A stretch of 54,749 nt of DNA. Origin: Planctomycetaceae bacterium. GTDB lineage: Bacteria > Planctomycetota > Planctomycetia > Planctomycetales > Planctomycetaceae. The position numbers were made by a program, and so were the translations under genes. Below, one piece after another: positions 1 to 8,031 of this stretch. The stretch spans positions 1 to 54,749 of the forward strand of contig PBSL01000029.1 of assembly GCA_002726205.1 (NCBI GenBank), read 5' to 3'. A model generated the notes under the pieces. The model saw only the letters and a list, made by a program, of their open reading frames with translations, had not been told where the DNA came from and did not search any database. Numbering within the stretch: the stretch's first letter is position 1; the number at the start of each line of letters is the position of its first letter.

Positions 1-23
1 AAGCAGGGTCGGGTTTTGGCGGG

Positions 24-1148
24 ATGTCGCGGGTCCACGCGCAAACGATACTCGAGGACACCCTGGGACTGAAGAAGTTGAACCTGGCGTTCCGCAAGGG
101 AGCTGCCAAGCGGGGGGTGCCCAGTTTGATCGTGACTGGTGTCGGCAAGAGCAGTGCCAGTTTCGAACTGGTGGGGGCGCAGGACAAGTTGGTGGAGATA
201 ACGATTTCTGCGGCCGGGTCGAAGTACGAGGCCAACAAGGCCCTCGAGGCGATGCCGACGGTGATGAAACCGTTTGTTCCCTGGCTCAACAAGAAATTCA
301 TCGAAGCGCTGGCAAAGGCCGGGCAGATGGACGTGAAGATCGATGGCGTGCGGGTCGTCGCCTCCCGGACCGAGAAGGACAACAAGCTGAACTGGACGTT
401 GACGGCCATGGACCTGCTGCACCAGTCCGGGCCGGGCGACCAGGGGATCGATGGAATCTGGCAGGTGGAGTCAGCCACCACGGCCGGCAAGCTCTCGCCG
501 ACGATCAAGGGACGGATTCTCGCCTTCGACGAGGGCAAGGCCTGCCTGAGAGCGGAGTCAATACAGATGATCGACTACCGTTTCAACTACGAGATCGAAA
601 GCTCGACGAAGCCCCGGACGTTTGCCGTGTACAACGGGGAACGGGCCATGCTGCGGGGGGTCTACAAGCAGGAGGGGGGACGGTTGTACCTTTGTTTCGG
701 CCGGGGCAAGGCGAAGCCACCGGAGGAATTTTCCGGCAAGGGACTTCTCCACACGCTTTACGTGCTGAAGAAGGTCAAGACCGGGACCACCGAAGAAAAA
801 CCGGCCACGACCAGCAAGTGGGCACCCGAGTCGGCTGCGCGGGCGTTGCTGGCCATGCTGGTCAAGGGCGAGTTCGAGGCGGCCGCAGACACCTTCGATG
901 CCAAGGTCAAGGCCGCCCTGCCCGCCGACAAGCTCCAGGCGACCTGGCAGCAGGTGCAAGGCCAGGCCGGCAAGTTCAAGAGCGTTGCGAAGAAGGCCAG
1001 GCTGCTTGACGCCGAGGAAAACAAGATCGTCGATCTGCTGTGCACCTTCGAGAAAGCGGTGTTGATCGTGCGGCTGAGCTACAGCAAGGAAAAAAAAGTG
1101 GCCGGCCTGTTCTTCCTGCCCGGGCCGAAGCAGAAGGCCGCTCCGTAG
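24..1148 (+). CDS. TIGR03067/DUF3887-like protein, 5' end unresolved
   Basis: Function unknown. Two modules can be seen. Residues ~140-240 resemble the planctomycete domain TIGR03067: 'GIDGIWQVES' at the start, then 'GVYKQEGGRLYLCFGRGKAKPPEEF', split here as GVYKQEGG and LYLCFGRG followed by a PPEEF ending. Residues ~265-370 resemble DUF3887, a small alpha/beta fold with 'LLAMLVKGEFEAAADTFD' near its start. The first ~130 residues are not recognised and contain no signal peptide. The frame stays open upstream of this ATG to the first base of the window, so the true start may lie outside and the N-terminus shown may be incomplete. The domain calls are by family resemblance only; no catalytic residues are evident. 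Confidence 0.75.
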   Translation: MSRVHAQTILEDTLGLKKLNLAFRKGAAKRGVPSLIVTGVGKSSASFELVGAQDKLVEITISAAGSKYEANKALEAMPTVMKPFVPWLNKKFIEALAKAGQMDVKIDGVRVVASRTEKDNKLNWTLTAMDLLHQSGPGDQGIDGIWQVESATTAGKLSPTIKGRILAFDEGKACLRAESIQMIDYRFNYEIESSTKPRTFAVYNGERAMLRGVYKQEGGRLYLCFGRGKAKPPEEFSGKGLLHTLYVLKKVKTGTTEEKPATTSKWAPESAARALLAMLVKGEFEAAADTFDAKVKAALPADKLQATWQQVQGQAGKFKSVAKKARLLDAEENKIVDLLCTFEKAVLIVRLSYSKEKKVAGLFFLPGPKQKAAP

Positions 1149-1189
1149 AGTCCCCGGGGTGTTCACGACATTGGCCACCGCGGGGCCGG

Positions 1190-2671
1190 TCAGCGGTCCA
1201 GTGGAAACACCGGCCGGACGACATGCTGAAACGGCAGTCGGGTGACGTCGCTTGAGCAGGGGCCGGGGGTGTCGACGGTGTAGCTGTGGGCGGTGATCGG
1301 GTTCCAGGTCTGGCGGTGAGCGACGGCCGCCTTGATATTGACGACCGAACACTCCTCGGGTGTGATTCCCTGGCTGCGGAGTTGGGCGAGATCAAACGGT
1401 GGGGTCTTGAGCGTGGTCAACAGGATCTGCACGCCACCGTGCCGCACGACGGCCGAGGGACCCATCGAGGCGTGGATGCCGCCGCCGCTGGCCATGTGGC
1501 TGTGACGATCTTCGAGCGTGAACTCACCGTTGCTTGTCGAGACGAGTTCGACGGTCAATTCGACCGGGCCCTCGGTCAGCCGACTGCTCTTGCCACCGAT
1601 GGCCAGCGTGATCGTGTCGCCGACAGCCAGCCCCGATACGGCGGCGACCGAGTCGGGATCGTTGATGATTGAGACCGAGCCGGGCCAGTCCCGGTTGATC
1701 AACTCGCGGAGGATCGTCGTGGCGTCTCCGGGTGCACCGCCGCCGATGTTGTCCGACGGTTCGACCAGCAGCACCGGGGTTTCGCCGGCGGCGACATGAT
1801 CGGTGACGGCTTCGATACAGTCGGCCAGGGGGGGATCGACCACGTTGCCTTGCTCGCGGTGCGCGACGGCAAAGTCGACCAGCGTGGCCAGGTGGTCCCG
1901 GGCCTCGTCGAGGTCGCCGTGGCTGACGGCGGCAAAACTGACACCGGTCTCGGGCGTGTCGGCAAAGCTGAAACCGCCCATGACGTTGATCGCCACGATG
2001 TCGGCAATCTCCTGCTCGATCCTGCGAGCCATCGCCTCGAGTGTTTTCATCGGTTCGTCGTCGGTGCCGGTGCCGGTTGGTGGCCACATCAGCGGTGGCC
2101 GGGCCCAGACGCAGCCGGGACGTCGGCCGCTGTGCATGATCTCCTCGAGCAACCGTGCCGCGTCGACGGCCGCCTGCAGGCCGTCGGTGTGCGGGTTGCA
2201 GCGGTAGGAGATCAGTCCCTGGGTGTCTTCGATCGTCGAGCGGGAAATGTTGCCGTGCAGGTCCAGGACACCACAGAGCGGCAGGGGGGCCAGGTCAGGT
2301 TCGGCGCGGATGCGGCGGATGATCTCACCCTCGACGTCCGGGCAGGACTGGCAGGCCATCGCGCCGTGGAGCACCAGGTAGATTCCGTCGAACGGCCCGG
2401 CCTCCAGGCCCGATCGCAGCCCCTCCCAGAAGACTTCCAGGACCTCGTCGACGACGATCCCGCTGGGAGTCGCCCGCATGTCGATCGTCGTCGTGACGTC
2501 CCAGCCGCACTTGTCGGCCACCGACAGCACGCCGGCCAGCGGAGACCCGTCGTCACGGGCCTCTAACATCTGTTCGCCCCGTCGGACGGTCCAGTCGGCC
2601 AGCGGTGTGGGCCTGTCGACGAAGGTGTGGGTTTCGTGGAAGAGTCCGGCCAGTAGAACACGATGAGTCAT
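1190..2671 (-). CDS. M81 family metallopeptidase (MlrC-like)
   Basis: 493-residue MlrC/microcystinase-C-like protein. The N-terminal domain carries 'FHETHTF' (residues 11-17), 'LHGAM' (101-105), 'DLHGN' (137-141) and 'NPHTD' (159-163). Asp137, His139 and His161 have the same spacing as the Asp-x-His...His zinc ligands of MlrC, so a zinc site is very likely intact. The C-terminal half matches the MlrC C-terminal domain ('EPSDNIGGGAPGD'). MlrC cuts linearised microcystin peptides, but most family members have unknown substrates and nothing here points to microcystin. The start codon overlaps the stop of the acyltransferase gene by 4 nt (ATGA), so it is the last gene of a cdsA-plsC-M81 operon. 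No signal peptide; probably cytoplasmic. Confidence 0.9.
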   Translation of the reverse strand: MTHRVLLAGLFHETHTFVDRPTPLADWTVRRGEQMLEARDDGSPLAGVLSVADKCGWDVTTTIDMRATPSGIVVDEVLEVFWEGLRSGLEAGPFDGIYLVLHGAMACQSCPDVEGEIIRRIRAEPDLAPLPLCGVLDLHGNISRSTIEDTQGLISYRCNPHTDGLQAAVDAARLLEEIMHSGRRPGCVWARPPLMWPPTGTGTDDEPMKTLEAMARRIEQEIADIVAINVMGGFSFADTPETGVSFAAVSHGDLDEARDHLATLVDFAVAHREQGNVVDPPLADCIEAVTDHVAAGETPVLLVEPSDNIGGGAPGDATTILRELINRDWPGSVSIINDPDSVAAVSGLAVGDTITLAIGGKSSRLTEGPVELTVELVSTSNGEFTLEDRHSHMASGGGIHASMGPSAVVRHGGVQILLTTLKTPPFDLAQLRSQGITPEECSVVNIKAAVAHRQTWNPITAHSYTVDTPGPCSSDVTRLPFQHVVRPVFPLDR

Positions 2672-3441
2672 GGGGCAGGGTCCGTGGTGGGTGGTTTGTT
2701 GGTGGTGTTTGTGTTGCGACCGGCGGTGGTTGCAGCCAGTGCCCGCACATCGGTTTCCAGGGTGCGGGACACCTCGTCCCAGCCCGGTCGACGGTTCTCC
2801 AGGTGTTCGAAGGTCCTTGGCTTGCCGATTCGGATCGAGACCCGGTGCAGCCGCGGGATGAACGATTCGGGTGGGAAGGCCTCGAAGGTCCCCGAGAGAT
2901 GGCAGGGGACAACCGGGATACTGGTGCCGGCCGTCATCATGCCGATGCCCGACTTGAACGGTTTCATCGAGCCGTCGCGTGTCCGGCCGCCCTCGGGGAA
3001 GAGGATATAGATGCTGGGTTCGTCGATGAGTCGTTCGCGGAGTTTTCGGATCGCGTGGGCTCCGACTTTCTTTCGCCAGACGGGCAACGCGTTGAGCACG
3101 GTGGCAGAAAATGCGGCCAGGGCCGGCGTGTGGAAGAAAACGTCACCGGCAGCGAGCGGAAAGAGCTGGTCGCGGAGTCGCAGGGGGAGCGTGGAACCGA
3201 GCACCATGGCATCGAGATGGCTGGCGTGGTTGGCGACCAGGACAAACGACGGGTATTGTGGCAGGTGCTCCCGGCCATGAACTTTCAGCCGGTGGAGCAC
3301 CTTCAGCGAGGCTCGCATCATCGTCCACCACCCGAAACGGGCGATGTTGGCCACCAGGCCGCTCTCGCGGTAGTAGCTGCGGTGACGATCGGCTCCGACA
3401 AGCTCGAGATCACGGGCCGGTTCCAGTCGCCAGTCTTCCAC
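2668..3441 (-). CDS. plsC: 1-acylglycerol-3-phosphate acyltransferase (PlsC family)
   Basis: 257 residues. Transfers an acyl group to lysophosphatidate to make phosphatidate at the cytoplasmic membrane. The catalytic HX4D motif is 'NHASHLD' (His72, Asp77), and 'FPEGGRTRDG' further on is the glycerophosphate-binding motif. Length is normal for bacterial PlsC. It lies 4 nt downstream of the CDP-diacylglycerol synthase gene and overlaps the M81 peptidase start by 4 nt. The gene order puts the maker of phosphatidate next to the enzyme that activates it, which supports the assignment. A related acyltransferase specificity (for example a lipid A or ornithine-lipid branch) cannot be excluded. Confidence 0.9.
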   Translation of the reverse strand: MEDWRLEPARDLELVGADRHRSYYRESGLVANIARFGWWTMMRASLKVLHRLKVHGREHLPQYPSFVLVANHASHLDAMVLGSTLPLRLRDQLFPLAAGDVFFHTPALAAFSATVLNALPVWRKKVGAHAIRKLRERLIDEPSIYILFPEGGRTRDGSMKPFKSGIGMMTAGTSIPVVPCHLSGTFEAFPPESFIPRLHRVSIRIGKPRTFEHLENRRPGWDEVSRTLETDVRALAATTAGRNTNTTNKPPTTDPAP

Positions 3442-3445
3442 GGAT

Positions 3446-4489
3446 CTATCCTCCCGAACCGGTCAGGATTCGGTACGGTTGATCGGCGCCCAGGGGGCCG
3501 TTTTCCCCGAGGGCCAGCGAGAGGTAGTGGTAGACGGCCGGGGGGACCAGTACGAGGCTGTCGAAGCGATCGAGTAAACCCCCGTGGCCGGGCAGCGTGG
3601 CCCCGATGTCCTTGACACCGACATCTCGCTTGATCGATGAAAGTGTCAGGCTGCCGAGTTGTCCGAGCAGGCTGATCAGCATGCCCAGCCCGATCAGCCA
3701 GCCGGGATGGTCGATCGGGGTGCCGGCAAACAGGCGGTGACCGACCAGGGTGACCAGCAGCGTGGTCAACAGCAGGGCTCCGATTGCACCCGCCCAGGTC
3801 TTGCGGGGACTCGTCGAAGGCAACAGCGGCCTCCGGCCAACCAGCTTGCCGACAAGCTCGGCGAACAGGTCATTGAGTCCGACGCCGACGATCAGCAGCA
3901 GCACGATCGGCCGGTAGTCGGGTCCGCTGCCGGCCAGTCGGCCGATGTTGGCGAAGTTGGAGATGTAGCCCAGCGAGAAACCGAACAGGGCGAATCCCAG
4001 GACACCCAGGGCGACTCGCTGGATGAATCCTCGCGGGCGATCCTGTGGAATGCTCACGATCACGATCAGTGCCGCCGTCAATGGCCCCAGGGCAAAGAAC
4101 AGCCGATCGTCCTGCCAGTGATCCAGCGCGGCAAAGGTCACCATCAGGATGCCCAGCACGATCACCGCGCAGATCGTCTTTTCCCGGAACAGCCCCGTGG
4201 CCCGCGAGTATTCACGGAAGCACAACAGGCTCAGCAACATCACCGCCAGCATGGTCCAGGCGGCGCCGGCCAGCACCGGTACGATGATCACGCCGACCAA
4301 CCAGCACCAACTCCGCCACCTCGCAAAGACCACGCGGTAGCTCTGTTCGCGCATCCGCGAACGCAGGACCAGGATCAGCACGCCGGCAATGGCCAGGCCC
4401 ACGATCACGCAGGCAACAATCTCCACCGACACCGGATGATCCAGTGCTCGCTCGTACCCGAACAGTCGTTCCCGGGTCGTCAGGTTCAG
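3446..4489 (-). CDS. cdsA: Phosphatidate cytidylyltransferase (CdsA)
   Basis: Makes CDP-diacylglycerol from phosphatidate and CTP, the branch point of phospholipid synthesis. The protein is multi-pass, and its C-terminal part carries the CdsA signature 'SSIKRDVGVKDIG...PGHGGLLDRFDS', with the Lys-Arg and terminal Asp in place. Start choice is uncertain. An in-frame ATG at 4645 would add 52 hydrophilic residues and leave only 15 nt to the divergent pcm gene. A CTG at 4489 sits 7 nt after a perfect GGAGG (4497-4501), and a minus-strand TATATT (4562-4567) lies upstream, so I place the start there. The start of plsC follows the stop by 4 nt. The family call is firm; only the N-terminus is in doubt. 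Confidence 0.85.
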   Translation of the reverse strand: MNLTTRERLFGYERALDHPVSVEIVACVIVGLAIAGVLILVLRSRMREQSYRVVFARWRSWCWLVGVIIVPVLAGAAWTMLAVMLLSLLCFREYSRATGLFREKTICAVIVLGILMVTFAALDHWQDDRLFFALGPLTAALIVIVSIPQDRPRGFIQRVALGVLGFALFGFSLGYISNFANIGRLAGSGPDYRPIVLLLIVGVGLNDLFAELVGKLVGRRPLLPSTSPRKTWAGAIGALLLTTLLVTLVGHRLFAGTPIDHPGWLIGLGMLISLLGQLGSLTLSSIKRDVGVKDIGATLPGHGGLLDRFDSLVLVPPAVYHYLSLALGENGPLGADQPYRILTGSGG

Positions 4490-4496
4490 GTGTTTT

Positions 4497-4501
4497 CCTC
4501 C
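4497..4501 (-). promoter_or_regulatory. Shine-Dalgarno site deciding the cdsA start
   Basis: Reads GGAGG on the minus strand, 7 nt before an in-frame CTG at 4489. No ATG, GTG or TTG lies at a usable distance from it in the cdsA frame. It is the main reason for preferring the short form of CdsA. Confidence 0.5.
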
Positions 4502-4561
4502 GCTGGCCGGTGATTGATCGTCATCATCACCCCATTGATAACGGGACGTGGCGGCGCCGTG

Positions 4562-4567
4562 AATATA
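4562..4567 (-). promoter_or_regulatory. Candidate -10 element for cdsA
   Basis: Reads TATATT on the minus strand, five of six matches to the sigma-70 -10 consensus. The best -35 at 17 nt is weak (CTGTCG). It lies inside the longer ATG-initiated reading of cdsA, so it only makes sense if translation begins downstream, near 4489. Confidence 0.3.
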
Positions 4568-4626
4568 ACGATCTGCAGGCAACACGACAGCGCGCAAACG
4601 CCATTCCCGCCACGAGTTTGCCAGCC

Positions 4627-4632
4627 TATAAT
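4627..4632 (+). promoter_or_regulatory. Candidate -10 element for pcm
   Basis: A perfect TATAAT, 28 nt before the pcm ATG at 4661, giving a predicted leader of about 20 nt. The -35 region at 17 nt spacing (TTCCCG) is poor. No Shine-Dalgarno sequence is obvious before the ATG. Confidence 0.35.
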
Positions 4633-4660
4633 TCCGCGGTCCCATTCAGAGAACCCGTCG

Positions 4661-5968
4661 ATGCCGGATCGATCAACGATTGCCCGTCTTCCGGGGCCAG
4701 TTCCGCGGGCCGGCACGAGTCGACTCGTGCCGCTGCTGGCCTGTCTTGCCGCCGTTGCGAGTTCGGCTTTGCCCGGCGTGCTGAGGGTTGCCGAGTCAGC
4801 CGATGACTTTGCCAAGCTGCGTTTGCGGATGGTGGAGGTCAACATCGTCCCCGAGGGAATCCGCAATCCACGAGTACTGGCCGCGATGCGGTCGGTTCCG
4901 CGGCACGAGTTTGTGCCGTTGACGCTCAGGCGGTTTGCCTACCAGGATGCCGCCTTGCCAATCGGCCATCGCCAGACGATCTCGCCCCCGTTCATCGTGG
5001 CCTACATGACCGAGACGATCGATCCACGCGAGACCGATCGGGTGTTGGAGATCGGTACCGGCAGTGGTTACCAGGCCGCGATTCTCTCGCCGCTGGTTCG
5101 CGACGTGTACACGATCGAGATTGTCGAGGCGTTGGGACGATCTGCCCGCCGGCGACTGAAGAAACTGAAACTCCAGAATGTCCACACCCGGATTGGTGAC
5201 GGCTACAAGGGTTGGGCCGAACACGCGCCGTTCGACAAGATCATTGTCACCTGCTCGCCGGAAAAAATTCCTCAACCGCTGGTTGATCAGCTCAAGGAGG
5301 GAGGCCGAATGCTGATTCCGCTCGGCGAGCGTTATCAGCAGGTCTTTCACCTGCTCGAAAAGAAACAGGGGCGGTTGGTCACTCGCAAGCTGATCCCCGC
5401 GCTGTTTGTGCCGATGACCGGGATCAGTGAGTCGCGGCGGAAGGTCAAGCCTGATCCTCGCAATCCGGCGATCGTCAACGGGGGTTTCGAAGCGACCGAG
5501 CCGGCCCCGGCCTTGCTGCGGGTCGGGGAAACGATCGACCAGCCCGTCGGCTGGTATTATCGTCGCCAGGTCCGGATCTCGACGGACTCCGCTCCCGAGG
5601 GACAACGCTGCCTGGAACTTGCCAACCAGCGTCCTGGTCGTCTGGCCCAGGCATTGCAGGGTTTTCCGATCGACGGTCGCCGCATCGGAGGACTGGAGGT
5701 CCGCTTGCAGCGACGGCTGGTGTCGGTTGTTGTGGGAACCCAACCTCGCGAACGTCCCGGGATCACCGTCGTGTTTTTTGATTCCGCACGGCGGCGGGTC
5801 GCTGAACGTCGGATCGGGCCGTGGACGACTCCGGGGTCCTGGACCCGCACGCGGCTGGTGATCAACGTGCCCGCACGGGCGCGGGAGGCGATCCTGCGGG
5901 TGGGACTCGACGGTGCCGTCGGGCGGTTGCTGATCGATGATCTGGCGATCAGCCCGAAGAAACGCTGA
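4661..5968 (+). CDS. pcm: Exported protein-L-isoaspartate O-methyltransferase with jelly-roll-like tail
   Basis: 435 residues. The PCMT core (about residues 55-265) repairs L-isoaspartyl residues using S-adenosylmethionine. It shows 'GHRQTISPPFIVAYM' and the SAM-binding 'VLEIGTGSGYQAA' (128-140), followed by 'GDGYKG' and 'PLVDQLKEGGRMLIPLG'. Two features are unusual. The N-terminus has a basic stretch and then a hydrophobic segment (about 22-42) typical of a signal peptide or anchor. Residues ~268-435 form an extra domain beginning 'NGGFE' and ending 'LLIDDLAISPKK', with the look of a CBM4/9-type jelly roll. An earlier in-frame ATG at 4514 would bury the signal and overlap cdsA, so 4661 is preferred. 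It is followed 15 nt later by ygfZ. Confidence 0.88.
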   Translation: MPDRSTIARLPGPVPRAGTSRLVPLLACLAAVASSALPGVLRVAESADDFAKLRLRMVEVNIVPEGIRNPRVLAAMRSVPRHEFVPLTLRRFAYQDAALPIGHRQTISPPFIVAYMTETIDPRETDRVLEIGTGSGYQAAILSPLVRDVYTIEIVEALGRSARRRLKKLKLQNVHTRIGDGYKGWAEHAPFDKIIVTCSPEKIPQPLVDQLKEGGRMLIPLGERYQQVFHLLEKKQGRLVTRKLIPALFVPMTGISESRRKVKPDPRNPAIVNGGFEATEPAPALLRVGETIDQPVGWYYRRQVRISTDSAPEGQRCLELANQRPGRLAQALQGFPIDGRRIGGLEVRLQRRLVSVVVGTQPRERPGITVVFFDSARRRVAERRIGPWTTPGSWTRTRLVINVPARAREAILRVGLDGAVGRLLIDDLAISPKKR

Positions 5969-5983
5969 AAGGAGTGTTCTCGT

Positions 5984-6913
5984 GTGAACATGTCCTCGGT
6001 ACTTTTCGAGGTCTCCGCCGGTGGTCGACTCGTGATGCGAGGCGACGACAGGCGGAAGTTCCTGCACAGCTTCTGCACGAACGATGTCCAGGGACTGGCC
6101 GACGGCGACACCCGCGAAGCATTCATGCCGGATCCGCGCGGGCATGTGCTGGCGCACGTGTGGGTGGTCGCCCGGCCCGAAGAGCTCTGGCTGCATTCGC
6201 TGGGCTCGCCCCTCGAGGACCTGAAGACGCACCTGGAGAAGTACGTGATCAGCGACGACGTTGTGATCGAGGATGCCAGCAGCACGACGTCGCGGGTTGT
6301 CGTCTGCGGGACCGATGCGGATGCGGCCGCGACGGCGATTGTTGGTGCGATCGGGTCGAGGGTGGCCCGCGGCCGGGTGAACTGGCTGGATGTTGACGAT
6401 GTTCTGCTCTGGGCCGATGACGTTGAGACGACCGATTTTTTCCTGGCGGCGGTAGCGGCGGGCCTGGCGGTGGGCAGTCCCGAGGACTGGGAGACCCGGC
6501 GGATTGAAGCGCTGCTGCCGATTCATGGTCGGGACGTTTCGTCAGAACATCTCGCCCAGGAGGTGGATCGGACCCGCCAGGCCATTTCGTTCTCCAAGGG
6601 TTGCTATCTCGGCCAGGAGACGATCGCCCGGATCGATTCCCGGGGTCACGTCAACCGGTTGCTGCGGGGCCTGGTCTTTGCCGGAGATTCGCTCCCGGTG
6701 ACGGGGGGGGACATTTGGGCCGAGGACTCCGAGAGCGGGGCGGCCGGTCACGAAGTGGGCCAGGTCAGTTCGGTGGCACCCCGGGTCGGGGCCAACGGTC
6801 GACTTGTGGCGATGGCGATGGTGCGTCGGGAAGCGGCGAGCAAGGGGACGCGGGTTCTTGTGGAAACGGTCGCTGGACCCGTGGTTGCCAGAATTATCGC
6901 ACCCTGCGAGTGA
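5984..6913 (+). CDS. ygfZ: YgfZ/GcvT-fold tetrahydrofolate-binding protein
   Basis: 309 residues. YgfZ proteins bind folate and help assemble or repair Fe-S clusters, for example those of MiaB-type enzymes. The diagnostic K-G-C-Y-x-G-Q-E motif is present ('KGCYLGQE', Lys205 and Cys207), followed by 'TIARIDSRGHVNRLLRGL'. The N-terminal GcvT-like domain includes 'FLHSFCTNDVQGL'. The GTG at 5984 is chosen because AAAGGAG lies 9 nt upstream; an ATG two codons later is the alternative. It is the second gene after pcm in what may be one transcript. Cytoplasmic. Confidence 0.9.
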   Translation: MNMSSVLFEVSAGGRLVMRGDDRRKFLHSFCTNDVQGLADGDTREAFMPDPRGHVLAHVWVVARPEELWLHSLGSPLEDLKTHLEKYVISDDVVIEDASSTTSRVVVCGTDADAAATAIVGAIGSRVARGRVNWLDVDDVLLWADDVETTDFFLAAVAAGLAVGSPEDWETRRIEALLPIHGRDVSSEHLAQEVDRTRQAISFSKGCYLGQETIARIDSRGHVNRLLRGLVFAGDSLPVTGGDIWAEDSESGAAGHEVGQVSSVAPRVGANGRLVAMAMVRREAASKGTRVLVETVAGPVVARIIAPCE

Positions 6914-6997
6914 CGGTTGCCGTCCACCCGGTGACTCGTTAAAAGTCGGGGACACGCTCGATTTGCCCGCTTCCTGGTTCCCAGTGAGACCCGATCG

Positions 6998-7990
6998 ATG
7001 ACCGACCCGATCCGAGTGGCCGTGACCGGTACTGCCGGCCAGATTGGCTACGCCCTTGTCTTTCGAATCGCCTCCGGCCAGATGTTTGGTCCCGACCAGC
7101 CGGTGATCCTGCAACTGGTCGAGATTCCACCGGTGTTGCCGGTACTGGATGGCGTCGAGATGGAACTCAACGACTGTGCCTTCGGGACGCTGGCCGGGGT
7201 CGAGAAGTACGACAGCGACCATCTCGAGGATGGTTTCGGAGGCGCCAACTGGGTGCTGTGTGTCGGCAGCGTGCCCCGCAAGGAGGGCATGGAACGGGCT
7301 GACCTGCTCACCGTCAATGGCGGGATCTTTGCCCCGACGGGCAAGGCGATCCAGGCCGCCGCGGCCGACGATGTGCGGGTACTCGTCGTGGGCAACCCGT
7401 GCAACACGAACTGTCTGATTGCGATGGCCAACGCACCGGACATTGATCGGAAACGTTGGTATGCCATGACGCGGCTCGACCAGAATCGCGCGGTCAGCCA
7501 GTTGGCCGCGCGTTCCGGAACTGATGTGTCCGGTGTCAAGACCATGACGATCTGGGGCAATCACTCGGCGACGCAGTATCCGGATTTCTACCACGCCACG
7601 ATTGGCGGGCGGCCGGTGGCCGACGTGATCGGTGACGAGTCCTGGTTGCAAGGTGATTTCATCAAGACTGTTCAGCAACGTGGCGCCGCGGTGATCAAGG
7701 CGCGAGGATCGTCGAGTGCTGCTTCGGCGGCCAACGCGATCATCGACAGCGTCCGCAGCATTCACGAGCCGACTCTTGCGGGGGAATCGTTCAGTGCGGC
7801 GGTTTGCAGCGACGGCAGCTACGGTGTTGACCAGGGCCTGATCAGCAGTTTCCCGTTGACATCCGACGCAACGACCTGGTCGATCGTTCCCGGCCAGCAG
7901 CACAACGAGTTCGCCGCCGAGAAAATTGCCGCCAGCGTTGCGGAACTGCGATCCGAGCGCGACATGGTTCGTGACCTGTTGCCGAACTAG
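6998..7990 (+). CDS. mdh: Malate dehydrogenase
   Basis: 330 residues. NAD-dependent oxidation of malate to oxaloacetate in the TCA cycle. The nucleotide-binding loop is 'GTAGQIG' (11-17), the substrate-binding arginines are Arg94 and Arg100 in 'RKEGMER', 'NPCNTN' (133-138) follows, and Arg164 and catalytic His189 ('WGNHSATQ') complete the active site. The sequence matches the cytosolic/type 2 MDH group rather than the LDH-like group. It starts 84 nt after ygfZ and ends 41 nt before bioA, all on the same strand. I see no clear promoter in the 84-nt gap. Confidence 0.95.
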   Translation: MTDPIRVAVTGTAGQIGYALVFRIASGQMFGPDQPVILQLVEIPPVLPVLDGVEMELNDCAFGTLAGVEKYDSDHLEDGFGGANWVLCVGSVPRKEGMERADLLTVNGGIFAPTGKAIQAAAADDVRVLVVGNPCNTNCLIAMANAPDIDRKRWYAMTRLDQNRAVSQLAARSGTDVSGVKTMTIWGNHSATQYPDFYHATIGGRPVADVIGDESWLQGDFIKTVQQRGAAVIKARGSSSAASAANAIIDSVRSIHEPTLAGESFSAAVCSDGSYGVDQGLISSFPLTSDATTWSIVPGQQHNEFAAEKIAASVAELRSERDMVRDLLPN

Positions 7991-8031
7991 GGCCGGGTCA
8001 CGCGTGTGGAGGGGAGGCGTAGTCGGGTGCG

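Noticed and set aside
4796-6526. 576-codon minus-strand open frame antisense to pcm and ygfZ
   Set aside because: It lies opposite two well-recognised genes and its product is basic, Arg/Pro/His-rich and without domains, as expected from the reverse of GC-rich coding DNA.
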